Assembly: GCF_020151015.1 (NCBI RefSeq)
Contig: NZ_CP083746.1
Location: forward strand, 2,199,001 to 2,263,000
Reading direction: 5' to 3'
Origin: Pseudomonas sp. p1(2021b)
GTDB taxonomy: Bacteria; Pseudomonadota; Gammaproteobacteria; Pseudomonadales; Pseudomonadaceae
Length of the DNA: 64,000 bases
The translations under genes were made by a program, and so were the position numbers. Shown here piece after piece: positions 9,801 through 17,922 of the stretch. A model generated the notes under the pieces. It did no database searches, was not told the origin of the DNA, and was given only the letters and a program-made list of their open reading frames with translations. Numbering within the stretch: position 1 is the stretch's first letter; each line of letters opens with the position of its first letter.

Positions 9801-11397
9801 ACGTGACGATGCAGAGGCCGAGCAACGGCGCTACTTCGGTTCGGGGCTGCTGGATTGCTGGCAGCGCAGGGTGCCTGCACAGCCGGGCGAGCAATCACTG
9901 GTCGAGCGTTTCTGGTGGAGCCAGTCGGGCGTGGAGCCTGGCGTGCTGCCGGCGTTGCCGGAGCAGGTAAGCTTGAGCCATGTCAGCGCACTGTCGTTGC
10001 GCGGCATGTCCCTGGAGGCGGTCCCGGATGAATTCCTGCAGGCCTTTCCCAACGTGAAGTTGCTCGAACTATCGGGCAACCACCTGACCCAGCTTCCTCG
10101 ACAGCTGATGCTGATGCCTAACCTGCAATGCCTGGACCTCTACGGCAATCGGATCGCCCTGGACCCAGGGCAGTCCACGATCCTGGCCAACTGCGAGTCG
10201 CTGGTTTACTTGAACCTCTCGCATAACCCGCTGGGGCGGACCTTCTCGGTTCATGCCATGCCCCATCTGGCCGAACTGCACCTGCGCAACACCCGGTTAC
10301 GGGAGCTTCCACACGGCGTACTCGAATGCCCCCAGCTTAGCCTGCTCGATATGGCCAACAACCAGATCGCCACCTTACCGAACGCCTTGTTCGAAGCACG
10401 GCTATGGCGAGAGGGCGAGGTTCGCCTGCAAGGCAATGCCTTCACCGATGCGCAGGCGCAGCGTTTTCGCGAAGCGTTGCAAGCCCCCAGGGCGCCTCAG
10501 GCACCGCGCAATGCAGTGCCCCCTCGTACCCGTTGGCTCGATGTCGCGCATGACCAGGAACGGGATGAACTGGCGGCCTTATGGGCGCTGCTGGAAGCCG
10601 AGCCACATTCGGTGCCGTTCTTCCAATTGCTCCAGGCCATGCTCGAGACCGCCGAGTTCCGTAGCTCGGCCGGCGCCGCGAGCCTGGCGAGCCGGCTGTA
10701 CGTCATGTTGTCCAGCATGCAGGAGCACCTGGCCCTGCGTACCGAGCTGTTCAGCGTGGCATCGGATTTCACCTGCGTGGACAGCGTCGCGTTGTGTTTC
10801 AGCGACCTTGAGGTGCGCATGCTGGTCTGGTACGCCGAGAACAACGCGACTGGCCCTGGCCGGGTACGCGCCTTGCTCCGTCTGGGCCGGCAGTTATGGC
10901 GCCTGGACGAGCTCGACAGCTTTGCCCGGCAGGACGTGCAGGACCGTCGAGGGGCTGGGGGGGACCCGGATGAAATCGAAGTCGTGCTGGCTTACCGCCT
11001 GGCGTTGCGCATCGACCTGGACCTCCCGATCCAGACCCAGGACATGCAGTTCCAGGACTTGGCACAGGTCGGGCGAGCGCACATCGCCCAGGCCCGCGCC
11101 TGGGTGCTCGATGGTGAGCGAGAAGCGGACCGCCTGCTCGATTCGCTGCTCGATCGCAGTTTCTGGCGCACACATCTGCGCGCCGTTCATGCCGCGCAGT
11201 TCGCCGAGCTGGATGCCATCTACAGCCAGCGTGTCGATAGCTTGATGGCCGATCACCAGGTCCCTGAGGCCGAGCGCTTGGCCAGGATCGCCGAGGTCAG
11301 CGATGCCCGGCACCAGGCTGAGCACGACACGATGAAGGCATTGACCCGAGAGGCCATGGCGTCGGTGTTCGACGACACGTCCACGCCTGTGCGTTGA
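6805..11397 (+). CDS. LRR-NEL E3 ubiquitin ligase toxin with DUF6543-like N-terminal half (copy 2)
   Basis: A 1530-residue paralogue of the preceding protein with the same architecture. It has a long N-terminal toxin-like region with a hydrophobic segment (LTLAGFFVPGIGLALLAAST), leucine-rich repeats (VKLLELSGNHLTQLPRQL, LQCLDLYGN, YLNLSHNPLGRTFS), then a NEL domain with catalytic Cys1324 in a C-V-D motif and the conserved LLRLGRQLWRLDE. I place the start at the ATG preceded by ctggagacaaaagcacc. A frame extending 16 codons upstream has no ribosome site and no counterpart in copy 1. Relative to copy 1 it has an insertion of about 35 residues near residue 155. The spacing of 86 nt and the conserved leader indicate a tandem duplication followed by considerable divergence, which suggests different host substrates. 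Confidence 0.87.
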   Translation: MDAHEQDRPSTSRREDQAHQDRIIAKRLPAWMRSAPADQVEVLKDAMKLGLYYQERAQKRLEQLQNIDTFAVSRLEAALKVRFNGDYPARQWQFRLGHWLPVIGSQPTGSHLSEAHYEQVSLVEAALRNFTEAEAKPTQMPTQDGVFASLQQALANIFTGPGKTDQQAPGNGLVDPTGQAQATPSAQAFAALCRELDLGGQYQQHLETVLQPSEEEPLPTATLLARAQRYAMLVDACVAHMKGTLTDAEYRLLVDLCLLRQPRQLDGNPLKLRRLQLLGIDLEQIVVVEVLDQGLVYNTVNRVLVYIPAEQEGAWGAYRDLRHFANALGKRLRTPAYQRAFARFVRRRHSYAFFQAVTRGYQGVSDLANIDLRERLADYPGALFACLGQARVDQLKDDARMIAVPVAEVDREVQRKHDLRLKAEGWALLTLAGFFVPGIGLALLAASTWELLGEVYHGVEAWRQGERGDALDHLLNVATDVALLGATAAGVSLAQRAWARASLVDSMVPAMLEDGSVKLWKADLSSFRSDPPPTAAVRDDAGVHRLGEQAWVEMQGQYYPVTERADDGQWQLVPREGHGPLLRHNGAGAWRSWTEQPTQWAGKHYLFRRLGGRFTALDDEQIDQVLGFHGLEEDDLRAWHVYGRAPEAELVDSVERTQLDQRIRTLISQLGSGQAVTDAPLLQQARRLPGAASIGDQALAEWVAGQRRVLLRQFQDTLQGSDSIAVATLRRAFPRLSQRSAQALLDAASAAERQSLARRSRVPLRLAEAARLRTRRTRVAGACEALYLDVPQDADLARAVLGMLRHLPSAAGAVRWRLLESAVDGPVLTQMTEGATPWDLVHIDGRFRRFHADGTAIGEPGELFEVMAGAYTQAQRSAMQVNEPFAHNLRVMIGRLAISRREELAGLLGDRAPQGWFQPPQRLADGRIGYPLSGRGAGSGAQALRVRLRNLYPSFNDTQVALWLAQQAEQPGGVDAVLERLEREYRLLTRHVNVWIRRARDDAEAEQRRYFGSGLLDCWQRRVPAQPGEQSLVERFWWSQSGVEPGVLPALPEQVSLSHVSALSLRGMSLEAVPDEFLQAFPNVKLLELSGNHLTQLPRQLMLMPNLQCLDLYGNRIALDPGQSTILANCESLVYLNLSHNPLGRTFSVHAMPHLAELHLRNTRLRELPHGVLECPQLSLLDMANNQIATLPNALFEARLWREGEVRLQGNAFTDAQAQRFREALQAPRAPQAPRNAVPPRTRWLDVAHDQERDELAALWALLEAEPHSVPFFQLLQAMLETAEFRSSAGAASLASRLYVMLSSMQEHLALRTELFSVASDFTCVDSVALCFSDLEVRMLVWYAENNATGPGRVRALLRLGRQLWRLDELDSFARQDVQDRRGAGGDPDEIEVVLAYRLALRIDLDLPIQTQDMQFQDLAQVGRAHIAQARAWVLDGEREADRLLDSLLDRSFWRTHLRAVHAAQFAELDAIYSQRVDSLMADHQVPEAERLARIAEVSDARHQAEHDTMKALTREAMASVFDDTSTPVR

Positions 11398-11630
11398 GGG
11401 GGCAGCGGGAAGGTCGGAATATGGGCCGGGGAGTTCACCGCGCGGCTTTGGACTATGCTCAGGGTGGGTATCGGTATTTTTTCGCAAATGCCCTGAGCCC
11501 GCTCTGAAGGTTGGTTTGAAATGGCAGGTTACTTTCCGCCTGGCCCTTTGGCTGGTCAGATGGTTTAGGCTCGCACGTCGGATCTTTCTCCATGATCAGT
11601 AGTCTTTATCGAGAAAATAAGGAGATGCGC

Positions 11631-12182
11631 ATGCTCGTCCGGTCACTCACCCTCGCCACCTTGTTCGCGATCGCCAGCCCTCTGTTGGCTGCCGACAGCG
11701 ATGCGCCGCTGGCCAAGGAACTGGGCAAGGCCAGGCCGTTGGTCATCATCGCACCCAGTAGCGCCGACCCGACCCTACGAGGGCTGAACGAGGCCCTCAA
11801 GGACCCGGCCACCCAGGCCGGCTTCAAGGAGCGCAGCCTGGTCCTGTACAGCGTCGCCAACATGATGGGCAAGCGCGAGGAGAAGAACCTCGAGCAGCAA
11901 ACCACCATGGCGCTGATCCGTGAACTCAAGCTTGGCGCCAGCAAAGGCACCAAGGTGATCCTGGTCGGCAAGGACGGTGAACGGCATGTGCTCAAGGACG
12001 ACGACAGTGGGGAAAAGCTGGACCCCCAAGTGATCTTCAAGGCCGTGGACGAGCTGCCGGCCAGTGAAAAGGCGGTGACTGCGCCGGAGCCTGTGGCGAC
12101 CTCCAGCGAAGCCAAGCCCAAGGACGACAAGCCTGCCAAGCCCGCCAAGCCCGCGGCCCCACCGAAGCCGCTGGAGGATTGA
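11631..12182 (+). CDS. DUF4174 periplasmic protein
   Basis: A 183-residue exported protein. Residues 1-21 (MLVRSLTLATLFAIASPLLA) form a Sec signal peptide. Residues about 30-150 match the DUF4174 pattern, with a PLVIIAPSSADPTLRGLNEAL opening strand-helix and a later TKVILVGKDGERHVLKDD segment, a thioredoxin-like arrangement lacking a CxxC. The C-terminal tail is a low-complexity Lys/Pro/Ala run. The chosen ATG lies 6 nt after aaggag; an ATG directly abutting that site is too close to be used. The biochemical function of the family is not known to me. It appears to be a single-gene unit ending in the hairpin just downstream. Confidence 0.8.
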   Translation: MLVRSLTLATLFAIASPLLAADSDAPLAKELGKARPLVIIAPSSADPTLRGLNEALKDPATQAGFKERSLVLYSVANMMGKREEKNLEQQTTMALIRELKLGASKGTKVILVGKDGERHVLKDDDSGEKLDPQVIFKAVDELPASEKAVTAPEPVATSSEAKPKDDKPAKPAKPAAPPKPLED

Positions 12183-12190
12183 CGGCCGCC

Positions 12191-12219
12191 TGGCCTGGGT
12201 CCGCACGCCCAGGCCAGGT
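12191..12219 (+). terminator. Probable transcription terminator after the DUF4174 gene
   Basis: Inverted repeat ggcctggg / cccaggcc with an 8-10 nt loop, followed by a short ggtttat. The T-run is weak, so efficiency is uncertain. Confidence 0.5.
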
Positions 12220-12222
12220 TTA

Positions 12223-12302
12223 TGTATCGCACTGTATCAATCTCCCTGTTCGACCGACTCCCATACAAAACCCCGCCGTCACCGATACACCCTCGATACA
12301 CC
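12223..12302 (+). promoter_or_regulatory. TGTATC/GATACA repeat cluster upstream of the HvfA-type gene
   Basis: Two direct TGTATC copies (12223 and 12233, 10 nt apart) are followed by two direct GATACACC copies (12284 and 12295, 11 nt apart). The second pair is the inverse of the first. The ~10-11 nt periodicity places the half-sites on one DNA face, which is typical of a dimeric or cooperative regulator site. They sit 47-126 nt before the start of the RiPP precursor gene. Regulator identity is unknown; metal-responsive control would fit the cluster. Confidence 0.35.
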
Positions 12303-12348
12303 ACCGCGATGAAATGGCTCCACTTCCCAACCACAGTGGAGCAACACC

Positions 12349-12642
12349 ATGAAACAGTCGAAAAACACCCTTGGCCTGCTTGGCGCTGCCCTGATCGGTG
12401 GCATGGTCCTGGGCAACACCGCATTCGCCGCCGAACCCCTGACACAGGGCTACCAACTGGCCGCGGCCAAGGCCGCGGGCGAGGGCAAGTGTGGCGAAGG
12501 CAAATGCGGCGCCAGCGAAAAAGCCGGCAAGGGCGAAGGCAAGTGCGGTGAGGGCAAATGCGGCGGTGGCGCAAAAGCTACCAAGGCCGAAGGCAAGTGC
12601 GGCGAAGGCAAGTGTGGCGGCGATGGCAAGGCCCATGGTTGA
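12349..12642 (+). CDS. hvfA: HvfA/bufferin-type RiPP precursor with CGEGKCG repeats
   Basis: A 97-residue secreted peptide precursor. A signal peptide (LGLLGAALIGGMVLGNTAFA) ends near residue 28. The mature part is almost entirely Gly/Lys/Glu/Cys/Ala, with three EGKCGEGKCG blocks giving six cysteines at regular spacing. This is the pattern of HvfA (BufA2-like) precursors, whose cysteines are converted to modified heterocycles by a DUF692/MNIO enzyme together with a DUF2063 partner, giving metal-binding or buffering peptides. Both partner genes follow directly. The start follows agtggagcaacacc. The family assignment is from pattern recognition; the actual modification in this strain is inference. 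Confidence 0.82.
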   Translation: MKQSKNTLGLLGAALIGGMVLGNTAFAAEPLTQGYQLAAAKAAGEGKCGEGKCGASEKAGKGEGKCGEGKCGGGAKATKAEGKCGEGKCGGDGKAHG

Positions 12643-12664
12643 CCGACCAACGCTTGATTGAGTT

Positions 12665-12703
12665 GCAGCAAGGCTTGTGCGTATTGGCGAGAAGCCTTGC
12701 TGC
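12665..12703 (+). promoter_or_regulatory. Intercistronic 12-bp perfect hairpin between hvfA and hvfB
   Basis: gcagcaaggctt pairs perfectly with aagccttgctgc across a 15-nt loop, 22 nt after the precursor stop. No T-run follows, so this looks more like an mRNA-stabilising or partial attenuation element than a full terminator. Such an arrangement would favour precursor peptide over modifying enzymes. Confidence 0.5.
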
Positions 12704-12765
12704 TGGCCCACGGACAGGTCGAGACCTGTTCGTTCGGGCCGCACACGACCAGGAGCCTCGAACTT

Positions 12766-13599
12766 ATGAGCGACACTTCTTTACAGGCCGGGCTGGGCCT
12801 GCGCCGCGGTCTGCTACCTCAATTGCTGGCGATGGAGCAGGGGGCGGTCGACTTTCTCGAATGCGCGCCGGAAAACTGGATCGGCGTCGGCGGCGCCTAT
12901 GGTCAGGGCCTGGACCGCCTGGCCGAACGCTTTGCCATCGCCTGTCATGGCCTGTCGTTGTCCCTGGGCGGCAGCCTGCCGCTGGACCATGATTTTCTGG
13001 CGCGCACGAAGCAGTTCCTCGAGCGTTACCAGGTGCGCCTGTATAGCGAGCACCTGAGCTATTGCAGTGACGATGGGCATCTTTACGACCTGATGCCGAT
13101 TCCGTTCACCGATGAGGCTGTGCGCCATGTCTCGGCACGCATTCGCCAGGCCCAGGACGTTCTGCAGCGGCGTATCGCCGTGGAGAACATCAGCTATTAC
13201 GCCGCTCCCTATCAGGCCATGAGCGAGCTGGACTTCATCCGTGCGGTGCTCGAAGAGGCCGATTGTGACCTGCTGCTGGATGTCAACAATGTCTATGTGA
13301 ACGCCTGCAACCATGGCTACGATGCCGCGCAGTTCCTCGATGGCCTGCCGCCCGAGCGGGTGGTGGGTATGCACGTGGCCGGCCACTACGATGAAGCGCC
13401 GGACCTGAAGGTCGATACCCATGGCGCACCGGTGAAGGATGCCGTGTGGTTGTTGTTCGCCCTGGCCGTCCAGCGCTTCGGTGTGCAGCCGACGGTACTC
13501 GAGCGCGATTTCAACTACCCGCCGCTGGCCGAGCTGCTGGCCGAGACGGCGCGCATCCGCGCGTTGCAACACGCCGTCAGGAGCGTTCACCATGGATGA
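12766..13599 (+). CDS. hvfB: MNIO family (DUF692) RiPP-modifying oxygenase HvfB
   Basis: A 277-residue multinuclear non-heme iron-dependent oxidase of the MbnB/HvfB family, predicted to modify the cysteines of the upstream precursor. Visible family landmarks: GLGLRRGLL at the N-terminus, [57 protein letters not shown] and [10 protein letters not shown]. Together these supply the His/Asp/Asn/Glu metal ligands expected of the fold. The start is the ATG of MSDTSL, 9 nt after aggag. The C-terminus overlaps the next start by 8 nt (catggatga), implying translational coupling with HvfC. Confidence 0.9.
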   Translation: MSDTSLQAGLGLRRGLLPQLLAMEQGAVDFLECAPENWIGVGGAYGQGLDRLAERFAIACHGLSLSLGGSLPLDHDFLARTKQFLERYQVRLYSEHLSYCSDDGHLYDLMPIPFTDEAVRHVSARIRQAQDVLQRRIAVENISYYAAPYQAMSELDFIRAVLEEADCDLLLDVNNVYVNACNHGYDAAQFLDGLPPERVVGMHVAGHYDEAPDLKVDTHGAPVKDAVWLLFALAVQRFGVQPTVLERDFNYPPLAELLAETARIRALQHAVRSVHHG

Positions 13600-14305
13600 A
13601 ACCTTGCGCGCCCAGCAACTGACCTTCGCCCGCCATCTGCGCGACCCACACGCCAACCCGCCGCCGCCGGGCATCGAGCAATGGCGCCTGCAGGTCTACC
13701 GGGAGCTGTTCTACAACACCGTGGAGGGGTTGTTGGCCGGCAGTTTCCCGGTCATGCGTGAAACGTTGGGCGAGGCGCGTTGGCATGCCAGGGTGCGTGG
13801 CTTCTATGCCAACTACCGCAGCCACACGCCGCTGTTCACCGAGGTCGCTGAAACCTTCATCGACTACCTGCAGGGCATCGAGGCCGATACGCCCTGGCAG
13901 TTGGAGCTGGCGCACTATGAGTGGATCGAAGCGCAGCTGTACCTGAGTGACGCCCGGGATGCGCCGCACAACCCCGAGGGCGATCTGCTCGACGAAGTCC
14001 CGCTGCTGTCATGCGTGGCCCGCGTGTTGGCCTACCGCTGGCCCGTGGAACAGATAGGCCCTGATTACCAACCCGATGAGCCGCCACAGGTGCCTACCTT
14101 GTTGCTGGTGTATCGGGATGCTGCGTTCAAGGTCCGGTTCGCGCGCTTGACGCCTATGGCCTACCAGCTATTGATGGGGCTTGCCGGAACCGGCCGCGAG
14201 CGCCTGCAAGCGCTGGGGGACGCAGAACTCCAACTTCAAGGGCTGGCATTGCTGGAGCGGCTACGCCGGCAGGGCGTGATCGTGGGTACTTGCACAGCGG
14301 CATGA
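13592..14305 (+). CDS. hvfC: DUF2063 (HvfC/BufC) partner protein
   Basis: A 237-residue DUF2063-family protein, the partner that presents the RiPP precursor leader to HvfB. The N-terminal domain has the typical [38 protein letters not shown] and [17 protein letters not shown] motifs. A second region (about 110-235) contains [10 protein letters not shown] and TLLLVYRD. The start codon lies inside the end of hvfB. No DoxX-type hvfD gene follows; instead there is an unrelated signalling gene after about 200 nt. Function is from family knowledge. Confidence 0.88.
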   Translation: MDETLRAQQLTFARHLRDPHANPPPPGIEQWRLQVYRELFYNTVEGLLAGSFPVMRETLGEARWHARVRGFYANYRSHTPLFTEVAETFIDYLQGIEADTPWQLELAHYEWIEAQLYLSDARDAPHNPEGDLLDEVPLLSCVARVLAYRWPVEQIGPDYQPDEPPQVPTLLLVYRDAAFKVRFARLTPMAYQLLMGLAGTGRERLQALGDAELQLQGLALLERLRRQGVIVGTCTAA

Positions 14306-14508
14306 GCACCGGCCGGAAATGCGGGCGCAAGCGAGTCATGGAACATCCCTGGGCAGCGTGGCGGCAGGGCTGTTCTGTACAAAACAAGCAGTCGCTTCTA
14401 CGGTCGATTGGACATGCCCCGCGATAGCCGGTCGTCAGTTGCATCGATTTGTTGCCTTGGCGCTCCGGTCAATCGTGGTAACCCCCCTCAGGTTGCGACG
14501 GTGAATGA

Positions 14509-17127
14509 ATGGATGTGAACCCTGGCAAGGAAATGTCAACCCGCAGCCATGTGGTACGGCAACTGATCCTGGTGTTTTCCGGTGTCTTGCTGCTGGCTCT
14601 GGTGCTTGGCCTGGTCTCCCTTTATCGTCTCGCCGAGACCTTGGACCGGCGGGAGGTGGAACGAAGCCGGTTCTATGCAGTATCGGCCCTGACCCAGTTG
14701 CAAAAGAACGAGAGGACCTTCCTGCTGACCCATGCCCACTGGCAGGCAGCCTACGACCATCTGGGCGGGCCGGTCGACAGCCATTGGGCCTATGACGAGG
14801 ACAACGTCGGGGCCACGCTCTATACCGTCGATGGTTACGCCGGCGTCTATGTCCTGGATGACGACGGCACCCACTACGCCCTTGTCGAGGGGCAGCTGAG
14901 CGATGAAGACCTGGCGCGTCACAGCGACAGTGCCGGGCGCGTTCTGCAGCTGGCCCGTGCGGCCGACCAGGCCGAGCAGGCCGCCTCGGGCTACCTGGTG
15001 TACCGTGGCCAGCCGGCGGTGTTCGCGGCCGCGGTGATCCGCCCGCCGTCCCTGGCCCACTACCTGCCGCGCCCCACTGCGGTGCTGGTGTTCATCCGCG
15101 CGCTTTCGCCGGCTGTGCTCGAGTCGCTTGGCCGGTCGGTGGGGTTGTCCGGCTTTGCCCTCAGCGAGGTGGCCGACGAACGGCCTGGGCGCGGGTTTCT
15201 GCCGCTGGCGGGAAGCGGGCATGCACTGACCTGGGCAATCCCACAACCGGGCACCGAGCTGATCCATACGGTGATCCCACCCTTGGCCATTGCCTTGCTG
15301 CTGATCGCCCTGGCCATGGCGCTGTTCGCCCGTCATGCCATCCGCGCCAGTGCCGGTATCGATCACAGTCACCGTCAGCTGGCCGCGTCCAAGGCGGCTC
15401 TGGAAACCAGCGAGGAGCGTTTCAAGGCGGTGGCCGAAGCAGCCTCGGACTGGATTTGGGAAACCGACGCACAACTACGCCTGACGTACCTTTCGGCCCG
15501 CTTCGCCGAACTCACCGGGCATGCGGTGCAGGCCTGGTTGCTGCGCCCGATCACCGAGCTGTTGTCCTGCGACACCAGCCACATCGAGACGTGGCTGCAT
15601 GGCCTGGCCGCCACCAGTGCGTCTGGCAGCTTGCGCTGCCAGTACAAGGATCACCTGGGCGAGCAGCGGATCTGCCGGATCGCCGCACGTGCCATCGTCG
15701 ACCACGGCGTGTGCTCGGGTTTCAGGGGCACCTGCAGTGACATCACCGACGAAGTGGCCGCCCATGCGCAGATCCAGCACCTGTCGTTACACGATGCGCT
15801 CACCGGCCTGCCCAATCGCAACAAGCTGTTCCGCTTCCTCGAACAGGCCGGGCAGGGCCCGGAGACGCCCCAGGTGGCGCTGTTGATGCTCGACCTGGAC
15901 AATTTCAAGCCGATCAACGACAGCCTTGGCCACCCAGCGGGCGATGCCGTGCTGATCGAGGTGGCCGCACGCCTCGGCCAGGTCACCCGCGACAGCGACC
16001 TGGTGGCGCGGCTGGGCGGCGATGAGTTCATCGTCGTGCTGGCCCGCCCGGGTGATCGTGACGATATGGACCGCTTCTGCCTGCGTGTGATCGAGGCGCT
16101 CAAACGGCCCATGCAGGTGGAAGGGCAGGCCGTGCAGATTGGGGTCAGCCTCGGCGTGGTGCTGTCAGCAGAATACCCCGGCACGCCGAGCGACCTGATC
16201 CGCTACGCCGACGTGGCCTTGTACAGCGCCAAGCAGGCCGGCAAGAACACCTGGCGCTATTTCTCGGCGCAGCTGAACGCCGCGCTGATGGACAAGCGCA
16301 TGCTCGAGGGCGAGTTGCGCGAGGGCATCCCGCGTGGGGAGCTGGTGCTGCATTTCCAGCCGCGCTTCAAGGTCGATGGCGCCACGGTGGCCTCGGTCGA
16401 GGCCTTGGTGCGCTGGCAGCACCCCCGGCTCGGGCTGTTGCGTCCGGACCGTTTCATTGCCCTGGCCGAGGAATCGGACCTGATCGTGCTGCTGGGCAAC
16501 TGGGTCTTGCGCGAAGCCTGTGCCAGGGCCCGGGATTGGCCGCAGCCGGTCATGGTCTCGGTGAACATGTCGCCGGCGCAGTTCAGCCGCAGCGACGTGG
16601 TTCGCGATGTCGGCGATGCGCTGCGGGCCACTGGTCTGCCGGCCCACCGGCTGGAGCTGGAGATCACCGAGAACGTCATGCTCAATGACGTCGAAGGTGC
16701 CCTGCACACCATGAACGCGCTCAAGGAACTGGGCGTGCGGCTGAACATGGATGATTTCGGTACCGGCTATTCGTCGCTCGGCTACCTGCGCACCTACCCA
16801 TTCGACAGCATCAAGATCGACAAGCGTTTCGTGCAGTCGCTGGGCAAGAATGGCAGTGACCGCAGTGTGGTCCAGGCGATCATCAACCTGGGTAATGCCA
16901 TGGGCATGACCGTGACCGCAGAAGGTGTCGAGACCGCCGAACAGTTGGCCCTGCTCAGCGAGGACCAATGCCACGAGGTGCAGGGCTTTTTGCTCAGCAA
17001 GCCGGTGGAGAACGAGGTGCTGGTGCGCATGATGGCCGAGCCTGCCACAGGGCCCGCAGGTGGGAGCCAACTTGCCGGCGATGGGGCACGACGTGGCCGT
17101 ACAGGCTCAGCCCACTCGCAGCCATAG
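14509..17127 (+). CDS. Membrane CHASE4-PAS-GGDEF-EAL cyclic-di-GMP protein
   Basis: An 872-residue bifunctional-type c-di-GMP enzyme. TM1 is at about residues 17-37 (LILVFSGVLLLALVLGLVSL), followed by a periplasmic CHASE4-like sensor (HWQAAYDHLGGPVDSHWAYD), TM2 at about 245-267 and a PAS domain at about 298-410 (FKAVAEAASDWIWETDAQLR). The GGDEF domain has intact Gly503-Gly504-Asp-Glu-Phe, and the EAL domain has intact Glu631-Ala-Leu plus DDFGTGYSSL. Both catalytic signatures are complete, so synthesis and hydrolysis are both possible; which dominates cannot be read from sequence. The start is the first in-frame ATG after a weak site; an ATG 8 codons later is an alternative. The 3' end overlaps the convergent phosphatase gene by 21 nt. 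Confidence 0.93.
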   Translation: MDVNPGKEMSTRSHVVRQLILVFSGVLLLALVLGLVSLYRLAETLDRREVERSRFYAVSALTQLQKNERTFLLTHAHWQAAYDHLGGPVDSHWAYDEDNVGATLYTVDGYAGVYVLDDDGTHYALVEGQLSDEDLARHSDSAGRVLQLARAADQAEQAASGYLVYRGQPAVFAAAVIRPPSLAHYLPRPTAVLVFIRALSPAVLESLGRSVGLSGFALSEVADERPGRGFLPLAGSGHALTWAIPQPGTELIHTVIPPLAIALLLIALAMALFARHAIRASAGIDHSHRQLAASKAALETSEERFKAVAEAASDWIWETDAQLRLTYLSARFAELTGHAVQAWLLRPITELLSCDTSHIETWLHGLAATSASGSLRCQYKDHLGEQRICRIAARAIVDHGVCSGFRGTCSDITDEVAAHAQIQHLSLHDALTGLPNRNKLFRFLEQAGQGPETPQVALLMLDLDNFKPINDSLGHPAGDAVLIEVAARLGQVTRDSDLVARLGGDEFIVVLARPGDRDDMDRFCLRVIEALKRPMQVEGQAVQIGVSLGVVLSAEYPGTPSDLIRYADVALYSAKQAGKNTWRYFSAQLNAALMDKRMLEGELREGIPRGELVLHFQPRFKVDGATVASVEALVRWQHPRLGLLRPDRFIALAEESDLIVLLGNWVLREACARARDWPQPVMVSVNMSPAQFSRSDVVRDVGDALRATGLPAHRLELEITENVMLNDVEGALHTMNALKELGVRLNMDDFGTGYSSLGYLRTYPFDSIKIDKRFVQSLGKNGSDRSVVQAIINLGNAMGMTVTAEGVETAEQLALLSEDQCHEVQGFLLSKPVENEVLVRMMAEPATGPAGGSQLAGDGARRGRTGSAHSQP

Positions 17128-17922
17128 CGCCGAGGCATCGTCGCTCATCTTGAAGCGCGGGTAGCGTAGGCAGGCGGCGTCTTCGTGCTCGATGCGCCTG
17201 AGTACCTGGGCGAGGGCGTCCAGGCCTTGGTCGAGCAACCGGGCCATGAACGTGTCGGGGGTACAGGCATCATAGGTGTCGAACAAGGCTGCGAACCCGT
17301 CGCTCATCAACACCAGGTCGTCGCCCCGGGCCACTGGGGCACGGGTGTAGCGCGTGCCTGCCTTGGCCAGCGGCGCATCGACGCCGAGCACGGCCTTGGG
17401 CCGTTCGCGGGCGATGCGCCGATCTGCGATCACGGCCGGTGTGCGCACGCCATGGGCGCCGGTACCGGGCCCAAGGGCCCGAGCCTCGGCACGCTCGGCT
17501 TCACGATCCGGCTCGGGGGTCAGGAATGCGATGCCGCTGGCACTGCGGTGGAGCACCACGCAGTCGGCCAGGTGGGCACACACCAGCTCGTCGCCTTCCA
17601 GCGCCACGGCCGCGAAGGCGGCGCGGGGCAGCTCCCAGCCGGCGATCGGCTCGCGCTGACGGTCACGTGCATAGGCCCGGGCCAAGTCGTCGAACACCTG
17701 CTCGCACACCGACTGCAAGGGGCCCGTCGCCATGGCGAAGGCGCGCTGGGCCGATGCGGCGAGCCAGGCCGCGCCGCCGCGCTCGCCCAGCAGGCCTGGA
17801 GGACCAAGGTCGGTCGCTCCGTCGATGACCCAGGCGTGGCGGTCGGCGCAGCCGATACGATCATCGTTGGGCACGTCGGCCTTGCCGGCCAGGCTCAGGC
17901 TTTGAATCAGATCGAAATGCAT
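17107..17922 (-). CDS. PP2C-family serine/threonine phosphatase
   Basis: A 271-residue PPM/PP2C-like phosphatase. Metal-binding motifs are visible: NDDRIG and WVIDGATDLG near the N-terminus, GDDLVLMSDGF in the middle, and KMSDDASALWL at the C-terminus. It lacks membrane segments and a kinase partner, so it is a stand-alone cytoplasmic enzyme with an unknown substrate. I start it at MHFDLIQ, preceded by gaggga; a longer frame reaching 65 codons further upstream would run into the divergent neighbour and lacks conserved sequence. The gene is convergent with the GGDEF-EAL gene and divergent from the VOC gene (125 nt shared upstream region). Confidence 0.83.
   Translation of the reverse strand: MHFDLIQSLSLAGKADVPNDDRIGCADRHAWVIDGATDLGPPGLLGERGGAAWLAASAQRAFAMATGPLQSVCEQVFDDLARAYARDRQREPIAGWELPRAAFAAVALEGDELVCAHLADCVVLHRSASGIAFLTPEPDREAERAEARALGPGTGAHGVRTPAVIADRRIARERPKAVLGVDAPLAKAGTRYTRAPVARGDDLVLMSDGFAALFDTYDACTPDTFMARLLDQGLDALAQVLRRIEHEDAACLRYPRFKMSDDASALWLRVG

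Noticed and set aside
11398..11630. A sigma-54-like site (tggcaggttactttcc) before the DUF4174 gene
   Set aside because: The essential GC of the -12 element is absent, so the match is not credible.
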